Below, one piece after another: positions 24,487-33,986 of a stretch of DNA of 64,000 nucleotides. Position 1 is the first letter of the stretch, and each line of letters opens with the position of its first letter. The notes under the pieces were generated by a model that was not told where the DNA came from, ran no database searches, and worked only from the letters and a program-made list of their open reading frames with translations. The stretch is from SIG714 sp964638675 (GTDB taxonomy: Bacteria; Bacillota; Clostridia; Oscillospirales; CAG-272), in assembly GCA_964638675.1 (NCBI GenBank), contig CAZXAU010000003.1, positions 1 through 64,000 on the forward strand. Reading direction: 5' to 3'. Made by a program: the position numbers and the translations under genes.

Positions 24487-25221
24487 TCACCATAGCCATG
24501 GTTTTTTGAAACATTCCTCTGCCAAAATTGTACGTGTTTGTTCAATATACTCCTTAGGAGAAATCGTTCTGCTGTCGTATATCTTATCCTGCGGAGCAAA
24601 AAGCGGCTGCATCCAATATCGACCATTATCATCAATCATCCCGATGGAGATTGCAGCGGAAAACATTCCTGACACGATGGCATCTTTATGGTAGCAGATT
24701 TTCAAGGAAACACTTTCTCCGACACGTATTTTTTTGTCATAACAGTAGGAGTAGTTAAGAAGATTTCCTTCAATCCACGGGCGTGCCTCGTCTATAGGAA
24801 AAATGCACGAGGATTGCTGGAAGTGCCATATAATATCCATCGTAGAGATATCCGTCTTTCCAGCGTTTTTAAAGGTGTATATTACGCAGCACCACTCGGC
24901 GGGATTTAGGTATTCTTGTTTATAGTGCGCATGAACAATGTCTCGTTTCTTCTTGCCTTCTACCGTTACATTTTCGATATGTGCGACAAGAAGCTCAATA
25001 TCACATTTCTGCTTTACTCCGTAACCGGTTCGCACAATGTAGTCTTTAAAATCGACAATCTGCATTTCCGGACGATTTTGAAATGCTTCACGCTGGAGTT
25101 TTTTAGACTCCAACCGGTCATCGCGCTTTTCTTTACGCCGTTCTAATGCAAGCGTGGTGAGAAAAGTGACAATTCCACCTGCCACCGCACTTATGATAGC
25201 GATTATTATTTCATTTGTCAT
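24487..25221 (-). CDS. Membrane-anchored hypothetical protein
   Basis: One N-terminal transmembrane helix (IIIAIISAVAGGIVTFLTTL, residues 5-24) is followed by a charged coiled-coil-like linker (LERRKEKRDDRLESKKLQRE). A cytoplasmic beta-rich domain of about 180 residues includes FKNAGKTDISTMDIIWHFQQ. AGAGGTG precedes the start. It sits directly after hsdR (18 bases) in the same direction, so it may be an accessory of the restriction locus. Family not recognised. Confidence 0.6.
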   Translation of the reverse strand: MTNEIIIAIISAVAGGIVTFLTTLALERRKEKRDDRLESKKLQREAFQNRPEMQIVDFKDYIVRTGYGVKQKCDIELLVAHIENVTVEGKKKRDIVHAHYKQEYLNPAEWCCVIYTFKNAGKTDISTMDIIWHFQQSSCIFPIDEARPWIEGNLLNYSYCYDKKIRVGESVSLKICYHKDAIVSGMFSAAISIGMIDDNGRYWMQPLFAPQDKIYDSRTISPKEYIEQTRTILAEECFKKPWLW

Positions 25222-25239
25222 CTTTGCACACCTCTTCGC

Positions 25240-28200
25240 CTATACTTCCATATTATCCGTCCAAAGTTCACACTGTGTCATAATAGTTTTAACTGCATCA
25301 TCCATACCTTCGGGCGGATACTTGTATTTCTTCAGCAAACGCTTAACCATCTTTCGCATACCGGCACGAGCTGTTTCTTTCTTTTGCCAGTCAATCGTGC
25401 GGTTTTTGCGCAGCATTTCAGTAAGTTCTTGCGTCATTGCAATCAAGGTTTCATTTCCATAAAAAGCCTTGATGTTTTCCGGTTTTGTTAACGCATCATA
25501 GAAAGCCAATTCCTCAGTTGTTAGATCGAGTTTTTCACCTTCTTTATGAAGATTCGCGATTTCCTGAGCCGCATCCAAAAGTTCTTTAATAACTTCTTCA
25601 TTAGTAATGAGTCCGTTATAGTAAGCATTCATCAACTTTGCAATCTTTTCGGAGAATTTCTCGGATTTTACAACATTGGTTCTTTTGTAAAGAGAAATTT
25701 GCTCTGCCATTAATTTTCTCAAAATCTCAACGACAATGTTCTTTTCCTTCATCTTGGAGATTTCTTCTAAGATATTAGGATCAAACAGTGAGAAGTTTTC
25801 GCCTACATTTTGGCTGTCAAACAGATTGATGACACCTTCACTCTGAATACTCGCTTTCAGAAGTTCGTTGATCTGTGTGTTAATTTCTCCCAGCGACATT
25901 GGCTTTCCGCCGCTTCCGCCAACGGTCAGCTTTACAACCGTGGAACGGATCGCTTCAAAATATGCCGCTTCGTGTCGCTCCTGCTCGTTTGTCATGCTGG
26001 AACAAAGCGAATGTGCCTGCTTCAGCATCAGGGCTTCTTTTAAGAACAGATCTTTTCTTTGCGGCGTTGCGGCATCGAGAACAAAGTTTGCGCCGCCGGA
26101 AATCAATTGTGCCATCACAAGTGGTGTACCACCGAAAAATCCGGAAAAATCAAACCCATGGAGCAAATCCTTGCAAACCTGTAATTTTTCCTTGAATTTC
26201 GGATAGGCAACCTTGGCAATGTCCATATCTCCGTACTTGGCACGGTCACGGGCGGAGTATTCCTTCATGGCTTCCTTGAGGGCAGAGGCGATTCCCACAT
26301 AGTCCACAATCAAGCCGCCTTCTTTGTCTTTGAATACACGGTTGACACGGGCAACCGCCTGCATCAGATTGTATCCGTGCATAGGCTTGTACACATACAT
26401 GGTGGCAAGCGACGGCACATCAAACCCGGTCAGCCACATGTCCACCACAATGGCAATTTTCATGGGATCGTCATTGTCCTTGAATTTCCGTGCCATTTCT
26501 TCCTTGTGACTTTTGGTGCCGATTATTGCTTTCCAGTCCTCCGGGTCATTGTTGCCACCGGTCATCACAACACCGACCTTTTCTCCCCAAGCGGGGCGGA
26601 GCGCAAGAAGCTTGCGGTAAATTTTCATGGCAATGGGGCGGGAATATGCCACGATCATCGCCTTGCCGGTGAGCAAATTCGCACGGTGCTTTTCGTAGTG
26701 CTCCACAATATCCGTACACAACGAATCAATGGTGGAATCCGCACCAAGCACGCTTTCCATCTGACCGAGCATCTTTTTGCTTTTCTCAATGGTCACCGCA
26801 TCTGCCTGTTGCTCCAAAAAATCATAGGTTGTGTCGATCAGAGCAAGCGTGTTTTGATCGAGCTTCAGATGGATAACACGGCTTTCATAGTAGACCGGGC
26901 GTGTGGCTCCGTCTTCTACCGCTTGTGTCATGTCGTAAACATCAATGTATTCTCCGAATACCTCACGGGTGTTGCGGTCTTTGACAGAAACAGGCGTTCC
27001 GGTGAAACCCACAAAGGTGGCATTCGGCAGGGCATCACGGATAATGCGGGCATTGCCGACCACGGTATGTGCTTCACGCTCGCCGGACTCATTTTCCGTC
27101 ATGACGATTTTCTCGTCAAACCCATACTGTCCGCGGTGGGCTTCGTCTGCCATGACCACAATATTGCGGCGGTCGGAGAGCGGGGACTCTCCACGCTCAA
27201 ACTTGAACATGGTGGTAAAAATGATACCGTTAGCCTGCCGCCCCTCCAAAAGTGACTTCAAATGCTCCTTGCTTTCAGCCTGAACAGGCGTTTGACGCAA
27301 AAAGTCGGCACATTTGCAGAATTGCGTGTAAAGCTGATCGTCCAGATCAATGCGGTCGGTCATGACAACGATGGTCGGGCTGTTCAGAACCTCTTGTAAC
27401 AAATGAGCGTAAAACACCATGGACAGCGATTTTCCGCTGCCTTGCGTGTGCCAGAAGACACCGCCTTTGCCGTCGGTTGCAGTCGCAATTCTCGCCCTTT
27501 CCACCGCTTTGCAGACGGCAAAATATTGATGATATCCGGCGAGTATTTTAATCGGTTTTTGATTGTCACCCGAAAAACAGATAAAATTTTTAAAAATATC
27601 CAGCAATCGCTCACGCTGAAACATTCCTTCATAAAAAGTATCAAACTGTGCATATGCCGTATTTTCATAGCTGCCGTCTTTGGTTTTCCATTCCATAAAG
27701 CGGTCAAGCCCTGAGGTGATCGTCCCTGCCTTGTTGGTGGAAAGGTCACTGATGATGCAAATGGCATTGTAAATGAACATGGAGGGGATGTCCTGCATGT
27801 AGTTGCGGATCTGATTGTAGGCGTTTTCCGCTCCCACCTCGTCTTTGGAAGGGCTTTTCAGTTCCATCTGAACCAAGGGCAGACCGTTGATGTAAAGAAT
27901 TATATCAGGGCGGCGGTTGTTGCCGTTTTCTATGTATGTATATTGATTGACAGCGTAAAAAGTGTTGTTTTCAACTTTGTCATAGTCAATCAGATAAACT
28001 ATTGAAGCTCGTTCTTCACCCTTGTCAAAATACTTCACCTCAACACCGCTTTGCAGATAACCCATAAATATTTTATTTTTCTGTACCAGACTGCCGCTCT
28101 CGAAATTACGGAGCTTGGAAATAGCTTCCCGTATCGCCTCCGCCGGCAGTTTTTTATTAATACGCACAAGACTGTCCAAGAGAACAGATTCCATCAGCGG

Positions 28201-28308
28201 ATCAGAAAAGTCTGTACGGTTCAGGTCGGGGGCGTATATATGGGTGTAGCCAAGGTTTTGTAATAGCTCTATGATGGCTTGTTCAAATACGGATTCGGTG
28301 AAGAACAT
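25240..28308 (-). CDS. hsdR: Type I restriction enzyme, R subunit
   Basis: HsdR is the ATP-driven translocase and nuclease of a type I restriction complex. The N-terminal nuclease motif is PDIILYINGLPLVQMELKSP (about 134-153). Helicase motif I is HTQGSGKSLSM (about 285-295), motif II is DEAHRGQYGF (about 385) and motif III is TGTPVS. Motifs V and VI lie around GFDVPSLATMYVYKPM and QAVARVNRVF. At 1,022 residues it is full length and uninterrupted. It is the last restriction gene of the locus, separated from hsdS by three accessory genes and a scar. Confidence 0.95.
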   Translation of the reverse strand: MFFTESVFEQAIIELLQNLGYTHIYAPDLNRTDFSDPLMESVLLDSLVRINKKLPAEAIREAISKLRNFESGSLVQKNKIFMGYLQSGVEVKYFDKGEERASIVYLIDYDKVENNTFYAVNQYTYIENGNNRRPDIILYINGLPLVQMELKSPSKDEVGAENAYNQIRNYMQDIPSMFIYNAICIISDLSTNKAGTITSGLDRFMEWKTKDGSYENTAYAQFDTFYEGMFQRERLLDIFKNFICFSGDNQKPIKILAGYHQYFAVCKAVERARIATATDGKGGVFWHTQGSGKSLSMVFYAHLLQEVLNSPTIVVMTDRIDLDDQLYTQFCKCADFLRQTPVQAESKEHLKSLLEGRQANGIIFTTMFKFERGESPLSDRRNIVVMADEAHRGQYGFDEKIVMTENESGEREAHTVVGNARIIRDALPNATFVGFTGTPVSVKDRNTREVFGEYIDVYDMTQAVEDGATRPVYYESRVIHLKLDQNTLALIDTTYDFLEQQADAVTIEKSKKMLGQMESVLGADSTIDSLCTDIVEHYEKHRANLLTGKAMIVAYSRPIAMKIYRKLLALRPAWGEKVGVVMTGGNNDPEDWKAIIGTKSHKEEMARKFKDNDDPMKIAIVVDMWLTGFDVPSLATMYVYKPMHGYNLMQAVARVNRVFKDKEGGLIVDYVGIASALKEAMKEYSARDRAKYGDMDIAKVAYPKFKEKLQVCKDLLHGFDFSGFFGGTPLVMAQLISGGANFVLDAATPQRKDLFLKEALMLKQAHSLCSSMTNEQERHEAAYFEAIRSTVVKLTVGGSGGKPMSLGEINTQINELLKASIQSEGVINLFDSQNVGENFSLFDPNILEEISKMKEKNIVVEILRKLMAEQISLYKRTNVVKSEKFSEKIAKLMNAYYNGLITNEEVIKELLDAAQEIANLHKEGEKLDLTTEELAFYDALTKPENIKAFYGNETLIAMTQELTEMLRKNRTIDWQKKETARAGMRKMVKRLLKKYKYPPEGMDDAVKTIMTQCELWTDNMEV

Positions 28309-28443
28309 AGATTAATTGCTCCTTATAATCATATTTGCTTGAAAAAGCAAATTTTCCTTTATCGTTGTCCAAGATTGTTTTTACAGGAATAAAATTCAAT
28401 TGCGATTGTTTCAAGTTCGAAAATCATATCCTCTGCATGTTAA

Positions 28444-29187
28444 TCACTCTTTTTCCCGCTCAAAATGGATTCGCCATAATCGCTCTATATCGACATACGA
28501 GGCATATCCATTTTTAGGTGTGTTAGTATCGCCTAAACGTGTATATATTTGGTTATCGTTGATTCCTTGATATCTCTTAGTTAAATAAAACGGAACATGC
28601 TTTGAACTTTTGCATTTTATTACGACAATTCTTAAATGTTTATAAAACAGGTCTTTTACCTCAATTTCTGGTATATGATCACCTGCAAATTGCTGTGTTT
28701 TTAAAAAATCAAAAATGTTATTTGATTTCCATTCTTTATCAACACCAACAACTGAATAATCGTCAGTTACTCCAAGAATCAGATAGGCATCATGATTTTC
28801 TATATTATTTGACAAGCATAGAATATCGTGTAGCAAATCTTCGTTATTTCCGTGTGGAATTTGCTTAAAATCATAATAATAGTCTTCTTTTCGGCTTCTA
28901 ATCATATCAACAATTTCTGCATTTAAAGGGTCAATAACTAATTCCTTCGATTTTAAAGAATCAACAATGAATTTCAAAGAGTTTTTCTCACAATCATCGA
29001 CTTTACCATTAACAACAGTATTCTTCGTTTTATTCGAGTCATATATTGTTACTATTGCTCCAGTATTACTAAACTTGAGTTGCCAGTTTACACCATTGTT
29101 TTCTCTTTCGATACAATCAGAGATTTCATAACCAATATTTTTAAGATTGGATTTTATGTATTCAATATCAACGCTAATTTTTGACAT
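28444..29187 (-). CDS. AlbA_2 (Schlafen-like) ATP-binding domain protein
   Basis: Residues about 95-230 form an AlbA_2/Schlafen-type domain: RSRKEDYYYDFKQIPHGNNE, LLHDILCLSNNIENHDAYLI, VTDDYSVVGVD and the HVPFYLTKRYQG loop. The N-terminal about 90 residues are a separate alpha/beta region. Such proteins often accompany defence islands and type I loci, where they are thought to act in nucleic-acid sensing or cleavage; its role here is inferred. A strong AAAAGGAG precedes the start. It sits between a deletion scar and hsdR. Confidence 0.8.
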   Translation of the reverse strand: MSKISVDIEYIKSNLKNIGYEISDCIERENNGVNWQLKFSNTGAIVTIYDSNKTKNTVVNGKVDDCEKNSLKFIVDSLKSKELVIDPLNAEIVDMIRSRKEDYYYDFKQIPHGNNEDLLHDILCLSNNIENHDAYLILGVTDDYSVVGVDKEWKSNNIFDFLKTQQFAGDHIPEIEVKDLFYKHLRIVVIKCKSSKHVPFYLTKRYQGINDNQIYTRLGDTNTPKNGYASYVDIERLWRIHFEREKE

Positions 29188-29225
29188 ATTAATTCTCCTT
29201 TTTTAAATAAACAATATTTAGCGAC

Positions 29226-29423
29226 TTAGAGGTCGATGTCGTATACATTGATTTTGCCAGATAAAAGGTGCAATAAAAGACTATCTCTAAGCTCAATTAG
29301 CCGCTTGTTTTCTTGACAGAGTTCGACATACGCATTTTAGATTATGGGCGTAAATATGGGATAGACAAGATTTTGTAATAGCTCTATGACGGCTTGTTCA
29401 AACAGATCTTATGTGAAGTGCAT
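29226..29423 (-). pseudogene. Deletion scar joining an hsdR start to an hsdS end
   Basis: From ATG 29423, MHFT-stop-DLFEQAVIELLQNL matches the start of the intact HsdR (MFFTESVFEQAIIELLQNL). It is followed at once by LCQENKRLIELRDSLLLHLL and SGKINVYDIDL-stop, matching the C-terminus of an HsdS (compare LAAMRDTLLPRLMSGEIDVS here). So a former hsdR-to-hsdS segment has collapsed to about 200 bases. Confidence 0.8.
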
Positions 29424-29439
29424 AACAATGCTTCCTTTA

Positions 29440-30462
29440 TTAAAATCGAATAGGTATTTCGGAATGTAGAATCTCTACATTTTCAATTCCGCTACATATT
29501 AATAGTTCATTAATGCTTTTTTCAGCTAATTCATATTCCATAATTGGTGATATTGTGATTTGTTTTATAGCATTTTTAGGAATTTCCACTTGCATAAAAG
29601 GAACAATAAGTCCATTTTTTACACAAAATCCTTCATACATGTTTTCATTATCCAAACCAAAAAAATCGAGTGCCTCTTCCTTGTTTTTAGGAACACAATC
29701 TTCGCTGATCTCAATAACAATGCGAAATTCTTTTTCATGAGCAAATTTGCTGTGCTTATAAAAAGCAGCACGAGATTCTATGTATTGGTAAATCATCATT
29801 TTGCCAAAGTTAATATAATCAACTCTCTGTTGTCTAATTAGTTTAATATGTGAATCAATCATATTCTCAACAAACCTCAAATACAATGAAATCTCTTTAA
29901 ACTGCTCCTTTTCTTTATACAATACATTTCCATAATAGACTTTAAAGTCTTTGATATTGTTTGCGCTTATTTTTTCGAACACTTTAAGAAATTTATTTAT
30001 ATTAATACCTATATTATAGCCTTGATATTTTCCGTTGTTGACATAATAGTTCCACATATTTAAAGAGTCATTATCTGCACTGGTGCAAAAAATAAATATT
30101 CTATTCTTTTTACTATTGGCCTCTTTTCCGGCAATTATATAATTGTATTTTATCTTGTTAACATCTAATGATTCAAGATCATTAACGCTATTCTCTTTCA
30201 GAAATTCATTAATACATTCATGGCAAAAAGGAAACTCATTTTTGTTTTGATTAAGAAAATCAATCAGTACACTTATAAAATACTTTATCTCTGTTTTATC
30301 ATTCAAAAAACGAGCATCGGTAAACCGTATTTTTCTGCCTTTTATAATCGATAAAAATGCGTCCGGGGAGGTATAGTGATATTTTGTATTCAAATTGAAA
30401 CTCCCTTTTTTGTCAACGGAAAAACTTCGTATATAAAATTGACTGTTATCTTTAAATTCCAT
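29440..30462 (-). CDS. DUF2971-domain protein
   Basis: The family pattern is clear: KYHYTSPDAFLSIIKGRKIR, FTDARFLNDKTEIKYF, then IFCTSADNDSLNMWNYYVNN and KEFRIVIEI near the C-terminus. DUF2971 proteins are frequent in defence islands and phages, with no settled activity that I know. 340 residues, cytoplasmic. It lies between the small coiled-coil gene and the hsdR/hsdS scar, in the same direction as the restriction genes. Confidence 0.85.
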   Translation of the reverse strand: MEFKDNSQFYIRSFSVDKKGSFNLNTKYHYTSPDAFLSIIKGRKIRFTDARFLNDKTEIKYFISVLIDFLNQNKNEFPFCHECINEFLKENSVNDLESLDVNKIKYNYIIAGKEANSKKNRIFIFCTSADNDSLNMWNYYVNNGKYQGYNIGININKFLKVFEKISANNIKDFKVYYGNVLYKEKEQFKEISLYLRFVENMIDSHIKLIRQQRVDYINFGKMMIYQYIESRAAFYKHSKFAHEKEFRIVIEISEDCVPKNKEEALDFFGLDNENMYEGFCVKNGLIVPFMQVEIPKNAIKQITISPIMEYELAEKSINELLICSGIENVEILHSEIPIRF

Positions 30463-30483
30463 TTCCTAGACTTCCTTTGCTTG

Positions 30484-30765
30484 TTACTTTATAACATCCT
30501 TTCCGATTGAAACTGTTTTTGCAGTATATAATTCTGATAAAAAAGTTATACAGTTCCTTGCATTTTCTTGAATAGTTCTCGGCATAAGTGGATTAACCAA
30601 ATTATGCATTGCGGTTTCAACAGGATACTTATTCATAATATCTTTAAGATGCTTTTCCAATTCGTCCCACCTGCATTCATTGAGTAATTGTTGTATTTGA
30701 TGTAGTTCATTTTGTAAATCAAGAAGTTCCTTGTTTTCTTTGTATATTTTTTCTATGTTGTTCAT
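30484..30765 (-). CDS. Small helical protein of unknown function
   Basis: 93 residues: the first about 55 are likely coiled coil (EKIYKENKELLDLQNELHQI), then NLVNPLMPRTIQENARNCIT. AAAGGTT lies 7 bases before the start. It follows hsdS by 24 bases and precedes the DUF2971 gene by 21, so it is probably co-transcribed with both. It could be a partner or antidote of the DUF2971 protein, but nothing in the sequence proves it. Confidence 0.6.
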   Translation of the reverse strand: MNNIEKIYKENKELLDLQNELHQIQQLLNECRWDELEKHLKDIMNKYPVETAMHNLVNPLMPRTIQENARNCITFLSELYTAKTVSIGKDVIK

Positions 30766-30789
30766 ATTAACCTTTCTGTTTATGGAGTC

Positions 30790-31965
30790 TTAGTTGGCTA
30801 ATCTTATATTTGATACATCAATCTCGCCGGACATAAGGCGAGGCAATAGGGTATCACGCATAGCTGCTAACCGCTTATTCTCAAAGCAGTTTGAAACGAT
30901 CTGATGTATCATCGGAGTTGTCAACGCATCAAATTTATCTAAAGTTGAAACATCAGGGAGTGCAAATTCAAAAGCATCATAGTCCTTTTTTCCGATATGA
31001 ATGACAGTTGTTGCGACTTGAGTTTGCTCAATTTCATAAAGAAGAGGTTTTATTGTGAAATAAAGGAATGCTTTCCCGTTTGGACGCTTGTTTTCAAATA
31101 CGCATACTCGTTGATTTAACCACGCTTCATCATTACCCCAAATGTACGGGCGAAACTCGCCATCCATACCAACTACTATATCACCAGGTTGAAGAAGATA
31201 ACCTTTTGGATGTTCTTCCGTGGTGTAGGTTGCAAACTGCTGGGCTTTCAAGTCACGGATTCGGATAATAGGTTTTCCATTTCCTTCCATATTGAACTGT
31301 TTAGACGCAAAAGGTGCGCCATAAATGATATTTGCTAAAGAATAGATGTCAGATTGTGTCCAAGATTCAGGCCTTATTCTACCGAAAGGTACATAATCCA
31401 CAAACCAAGACTTATAAATTGCTTCCGCCTGCTGTTGTAAATTATCGTTTATCCTATTGTTGAGCTGAATTTTATCATCCAAGCCCTTCAAAATTAAAGC
31501 TATTTTTTCCTGTTCTGGCAACGATGGAACTGGCAATTCTAAAGATTCAAGTACACTTTGTTGTACTCTTTGTCGCCCAGAAGAACCCACCATGGATTTT
31601 ATTGCACAATTACGAACAAAAGGACTAATCGCTAAATAATATACGAAGTAAGGATCACTTTCTCCGGGAATAGCTCGCATAACGATATATTCTGTTGAGC
31701 CAAAGGCAATTTCTCCATCTTCAAGAATATTCACCATAGCAGTCTTTCCATTTTCCAAGCAGGGTGTAATTCTTGCCATGATCGTGTCACAATTACGGAA
31801 TTTTGTGCCTCCGGAATAGGATTCAATCGTATAACTGGGAATATCTCTTGTAAATGGAGACAAAATGTCCATAGAAATCTTTTTCGCTCTCGTTCCTTTG
31901 GGGAGGCGTTCGGTTGGATTGAATTCAATTATTTGATCCAATCTTTTTGTTTCCCATTTTTTCAT
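30790..31965 (-). CDS. hsdS: Type I restriction enzyme, S (specificity) subunit
   Basis: HsdS carries two target-recognition domains joined by conserved helices and sets the methylation and restriction site. The first domain opens MKKWETKRLDQIIEFNPTER, and its helix region is LPEQEKIALILKGLDDKIQL..NDNLQQQAEAIYKSWF. The second domain starts near SLANIIYGAPFASKQF, and the closing helix is LAAMRDTLLPRLMSGEIDVS. At 391 residues it is full length. GGGAGAG precedes the start. A decayed second hsdS end lies downstream at 29226, evidence of past S-subunit turnover. Confidence 0.93.
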   Translation of the reverse strand: MKKWETKRLDQIIEFNPTERLPKGTRAKKISMDILSPFTRDIPSYTIESYSGGTKFRNCDTIMARITPCLENGKTAMVNILEDGEIAFGSTEYIVMRAIPGESDPYFVYYLAISPFVRNCAIKSMVGSSGRQRVQQSVLESLELPVPSLPEQEKIALILKGLDDKIQLNNRINDNLQQQAEAIYKSWFVDYVPFGRIRPESWTQSDIYSLANIIYGAPFASKQFNMEGNGKPIIRIRDLKAQQFATYTTEEHPKGYLLQPGDIVVGMDGEFRPYIWGNDEAWLNQRVCVFENKRPNGKAFLYFTIKPLLYEIEQTQVATTVIHIGKKDYDAFEFALPDVSTLDKFDALTTPMIHQIVSNCFENKRLAAMRDTLLPRLMSGEIDVSNIRLAN

Positions 31966-31976
31966 TTTTTCTCTCC

Positions 31977-32489
31977 CTATTTTATTAATGTCACAATCAA
32001 AGCAACTAAAGCTACAAGTGCAGAAAATAACGATACAACATAATTTCGATCTTTCTCTTTTAAGATTTCAATTCCTAATGCTGCACAGTCAAATCCGGCA
32101 ATGGCAACAAAAAATAATGTGACTCGATTTGCCCAGCCTGTATTCCAAAGTTCTCCCCCAAAACTATATAGCAAATAAGCGATGGCTAGTGTAACAATAA
32201 AAAACGGAATAGCTATTAACCACTTTATCATATATGAAAAACCGTCGATTTTCTGGCATTTTTGTGATTTATCAGTTATCGACCGAGGTGTTTCATCTAC
32301 AATTCTGTTTGTTGACCATTCTATTAGCTTTGTAAGTTCATCAAGAAAGTCTTGAAGTTGTTCATCGTTTAACCGAACCGTCTTTTGTTGTTGAATTTCC
32401 GCATTTTTCTTTTTCAGTTTTGCAAGTTCCTGCTCCAATTTTTGAATACGATTATCTTTTCGCTCGGATTTTGAAATTTTAGATCCCAT
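31977..32489 (-). CDS. Coiled-coil protein with C-terminal membrane segments
   Basis: The start at 32489 (MGSKISKSERKDNRIQKLEQ) lies inside the last codons of hsdM, overlapping it by 11 bases, with GGAG 10 bases ahead. Residues 10-40 are a strong coiled coil (KLEQELAKLKKKNAEIQQQK). Three hydrophobic segments follow between about 85 and 170. A membrane-anchored coiled-coil protein between M and S subunits is unusual for type I loci. Function unknown; it could tether or sense. Overlap with hsdM implies balanced expression. Confidence 0.7.
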   Translation of the reverse strand: MGSKISKSERKDNRIQKLEQELAKLKKKNAEIQQQKTVRLNDEQLQDFLDELTKLIEWSTNRIVDETPRSITDKSQKCQKIDGFSYMIKWLIAIPFFIVTLAIAYLLYSFGGELWNTGWANRVTLFFVAIAGFDCAALGIEILKEKDRNYVVSLFSALVALVALIVTLIK

Positions 32490-33981
32490 ACCCAATCGTC
32501 TCCAGTTTCTCCCGAATCTCCTTTTCCAATTCGTGCGATTTCTCAAACAATTCTGCAAGTTCACCCGTGAGTTTGGTCATCTTCTCCTCAAACGGTTCGC
32601 CGTCGGCCTCCTGCTCCTCTATGCCGACATAGCGGCCGGGCGTGAGGATATAGTCCTGATTTTCGATCTCCTCGGTGGCTGCAACGGCACAAAATCCTTT
32701 GACATCCTCGAGTGTACCATCAACAAATGCATTGTATGTATCGGCAATTTTTCGGATATCCTCGTCGGTCAGCTCCCGCAGTTTGCGGGTCACCAGGGTA
32801 CCCATCTTGCGGGCGTCGACGAAGAGCGTTTTTCCTTTTTGCTTTTTGTTTTTGGAAAGGAACCACAGGGAAACCGGAATCTGCGTGGTATAGAACAACT
32901 GCGTGGGCATGGCAACGATACATTCCACCAGATCAGCATTTATGATATTTTTGCGGATCTCGCCTTCTCCACCAGACTGAGAAGAAAGTGAACCGTTTGC
33001 AAGAACCATGCCAATTTTTCCATTTGGAGCAAGATGATAGATCATATGCTGAAGCCACGCAAAGTTGGCATTTCCCGAAGGCGGCATGCCGTACTGCCAG
33101 CGTACATCATCTTTCAGTTTGTCCGCTCCCCAGTCCGAAAGATTAAAGGGCGGATTCGCCATGATATAATCGGCTCTCATGGTGGGGTGGCAATCGTTGA
33201 AAAAGGTATCGGCATTGTACCGCCCCAAATCGGCATCAATCCCGCGAATCGCCAAATTCATCTGTGCCATTTTCCATGTGGTAGGATTGGAATCCTGACC
33301 GTACACCGAAATGTCATTGATATTTCCGCTGTGACTCTCGACAAATTTTGCCGACTGCACAAACATACCGCCCGAACCGCAACAGGGGTCATACACACGC
33401 CCATGGTAGGGCTGCAACACCTCAACAAGCGTGCGAACCACACAAGCCGGCGTGTAGAACTCTCCCGCCAGCTTGCCCTCCTGTTCGGCAAATTTAGACA
33501 GGCAATATTCATAGGTGCGTCCGAGAATATCCTTTTCGCTTCCGTGCTCGATCATCTGAATGTTGGTGAAAAGATCAACCACCTCGCCGAGCCTGCGTTT
33601 GTCCAGTTCGGGACGGGCAAAGTTTTTCGGGAGAATGTCTTTCAGCCGCTTGTTTTCCTTCTCGATGCTCCGCATGGCATCGTCAATCACGGTTCCGATT
33701 TCCGGCGTGTGGGCACTCGATGCAATCACGCTCCAGCGTGCCGTTGCGGGGACGAAGAAAATTCCCTCGGAGGTGTATTCGTCCACATCCTCCTCGAATC
33801 CGTCTCCTTCTGCCACCAGTGCCTGATATTTTTCCTCGAAACGATCTGAAATATATTTCAAGAAAATCAGACCGAGTACCACACTTTTATATTCGGATGC
33901 GTCCATATTTCCGCGCAACACGCACGCCGCATCCCAGATTTGCTTCTCAAAGCCAATATTGGCAGTATTGTTTGTAGCCAT
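32479..33981 (-). CDS. hsdM: Type I restriction enzyme, M (methyltransferase) subunit
   Basis: HsdM transfers a methyl group from SAM to adenine in the site read by HsdS. The N-terminal HsdM domain includes DASEYKSVVLGLIFLKYISD. SAM-binding motif I is YDPCCGSGGMF (about 197-205), and the catalytic NPPF motif is at about 270. A C-terminal helical region (EKMTKLTGELAELFEKSHEL) docks on HsdS. The length of 500 is normal. It is 5 bases after the HTH gene and overlaps the coiled-coil gene. Confidence 0.95.
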   Translation of the reverse strand: MATNNTANIGFEKQIWDAACVLRGNMDASEYKSVVLGLIFLKYISDRFEEKYQALVAEGDGFEEDVDEYTSEGIFFVPATARWSVIASSAHTPEIGTVIDDAMRSIEKENKRLKDILPKNFARPELDKRRLGEVVDLFTNIQMIEHGSEKDILGRTYEYCLSKFAEQEGKLAGEFYTPACVVRTLVEVLQPYHGRVYDPCCGSGGMFVQSAKFVESHSGNINDISVYGQDSNPTTWKMAQMNLAIRGIDADLGRYNADTFFNDCHPTMRADYIMANPPFNLSDWGADKLKDDVRWQYGMPPSGNANFAWLQHMIYHLAPNGKIGMVLANGSLSSQSGGEGEIRKNIINADLVECIVAMPTQLFYTTQIPVSLWFLSKNKKQKGKTLFVDARKMGTLVTRKLRELTDEDIRKIADTYNAFVDGTLEDVKGFCAVAATEEIENQDYILTPGRYVGIEEQEADGEPFEEKMTKLTGELAELFEKSHELEKEIREKLETIGYGI

Positions 33982-33986
33982 TATTA

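Noticed and set aside
26377..27255. Long open frame (292 codons) opposite hsdR
   Set aside because: It lies wholly within the intact, motif-rich hsdR gene on the other strand, has no ribosome site, and its product has no family features.
33034..33849. Long open frame opposite hsdM
   Set aside because: Shadow of the hsdM coding sequence; codon bias of the sense gene explains the lack of stops.
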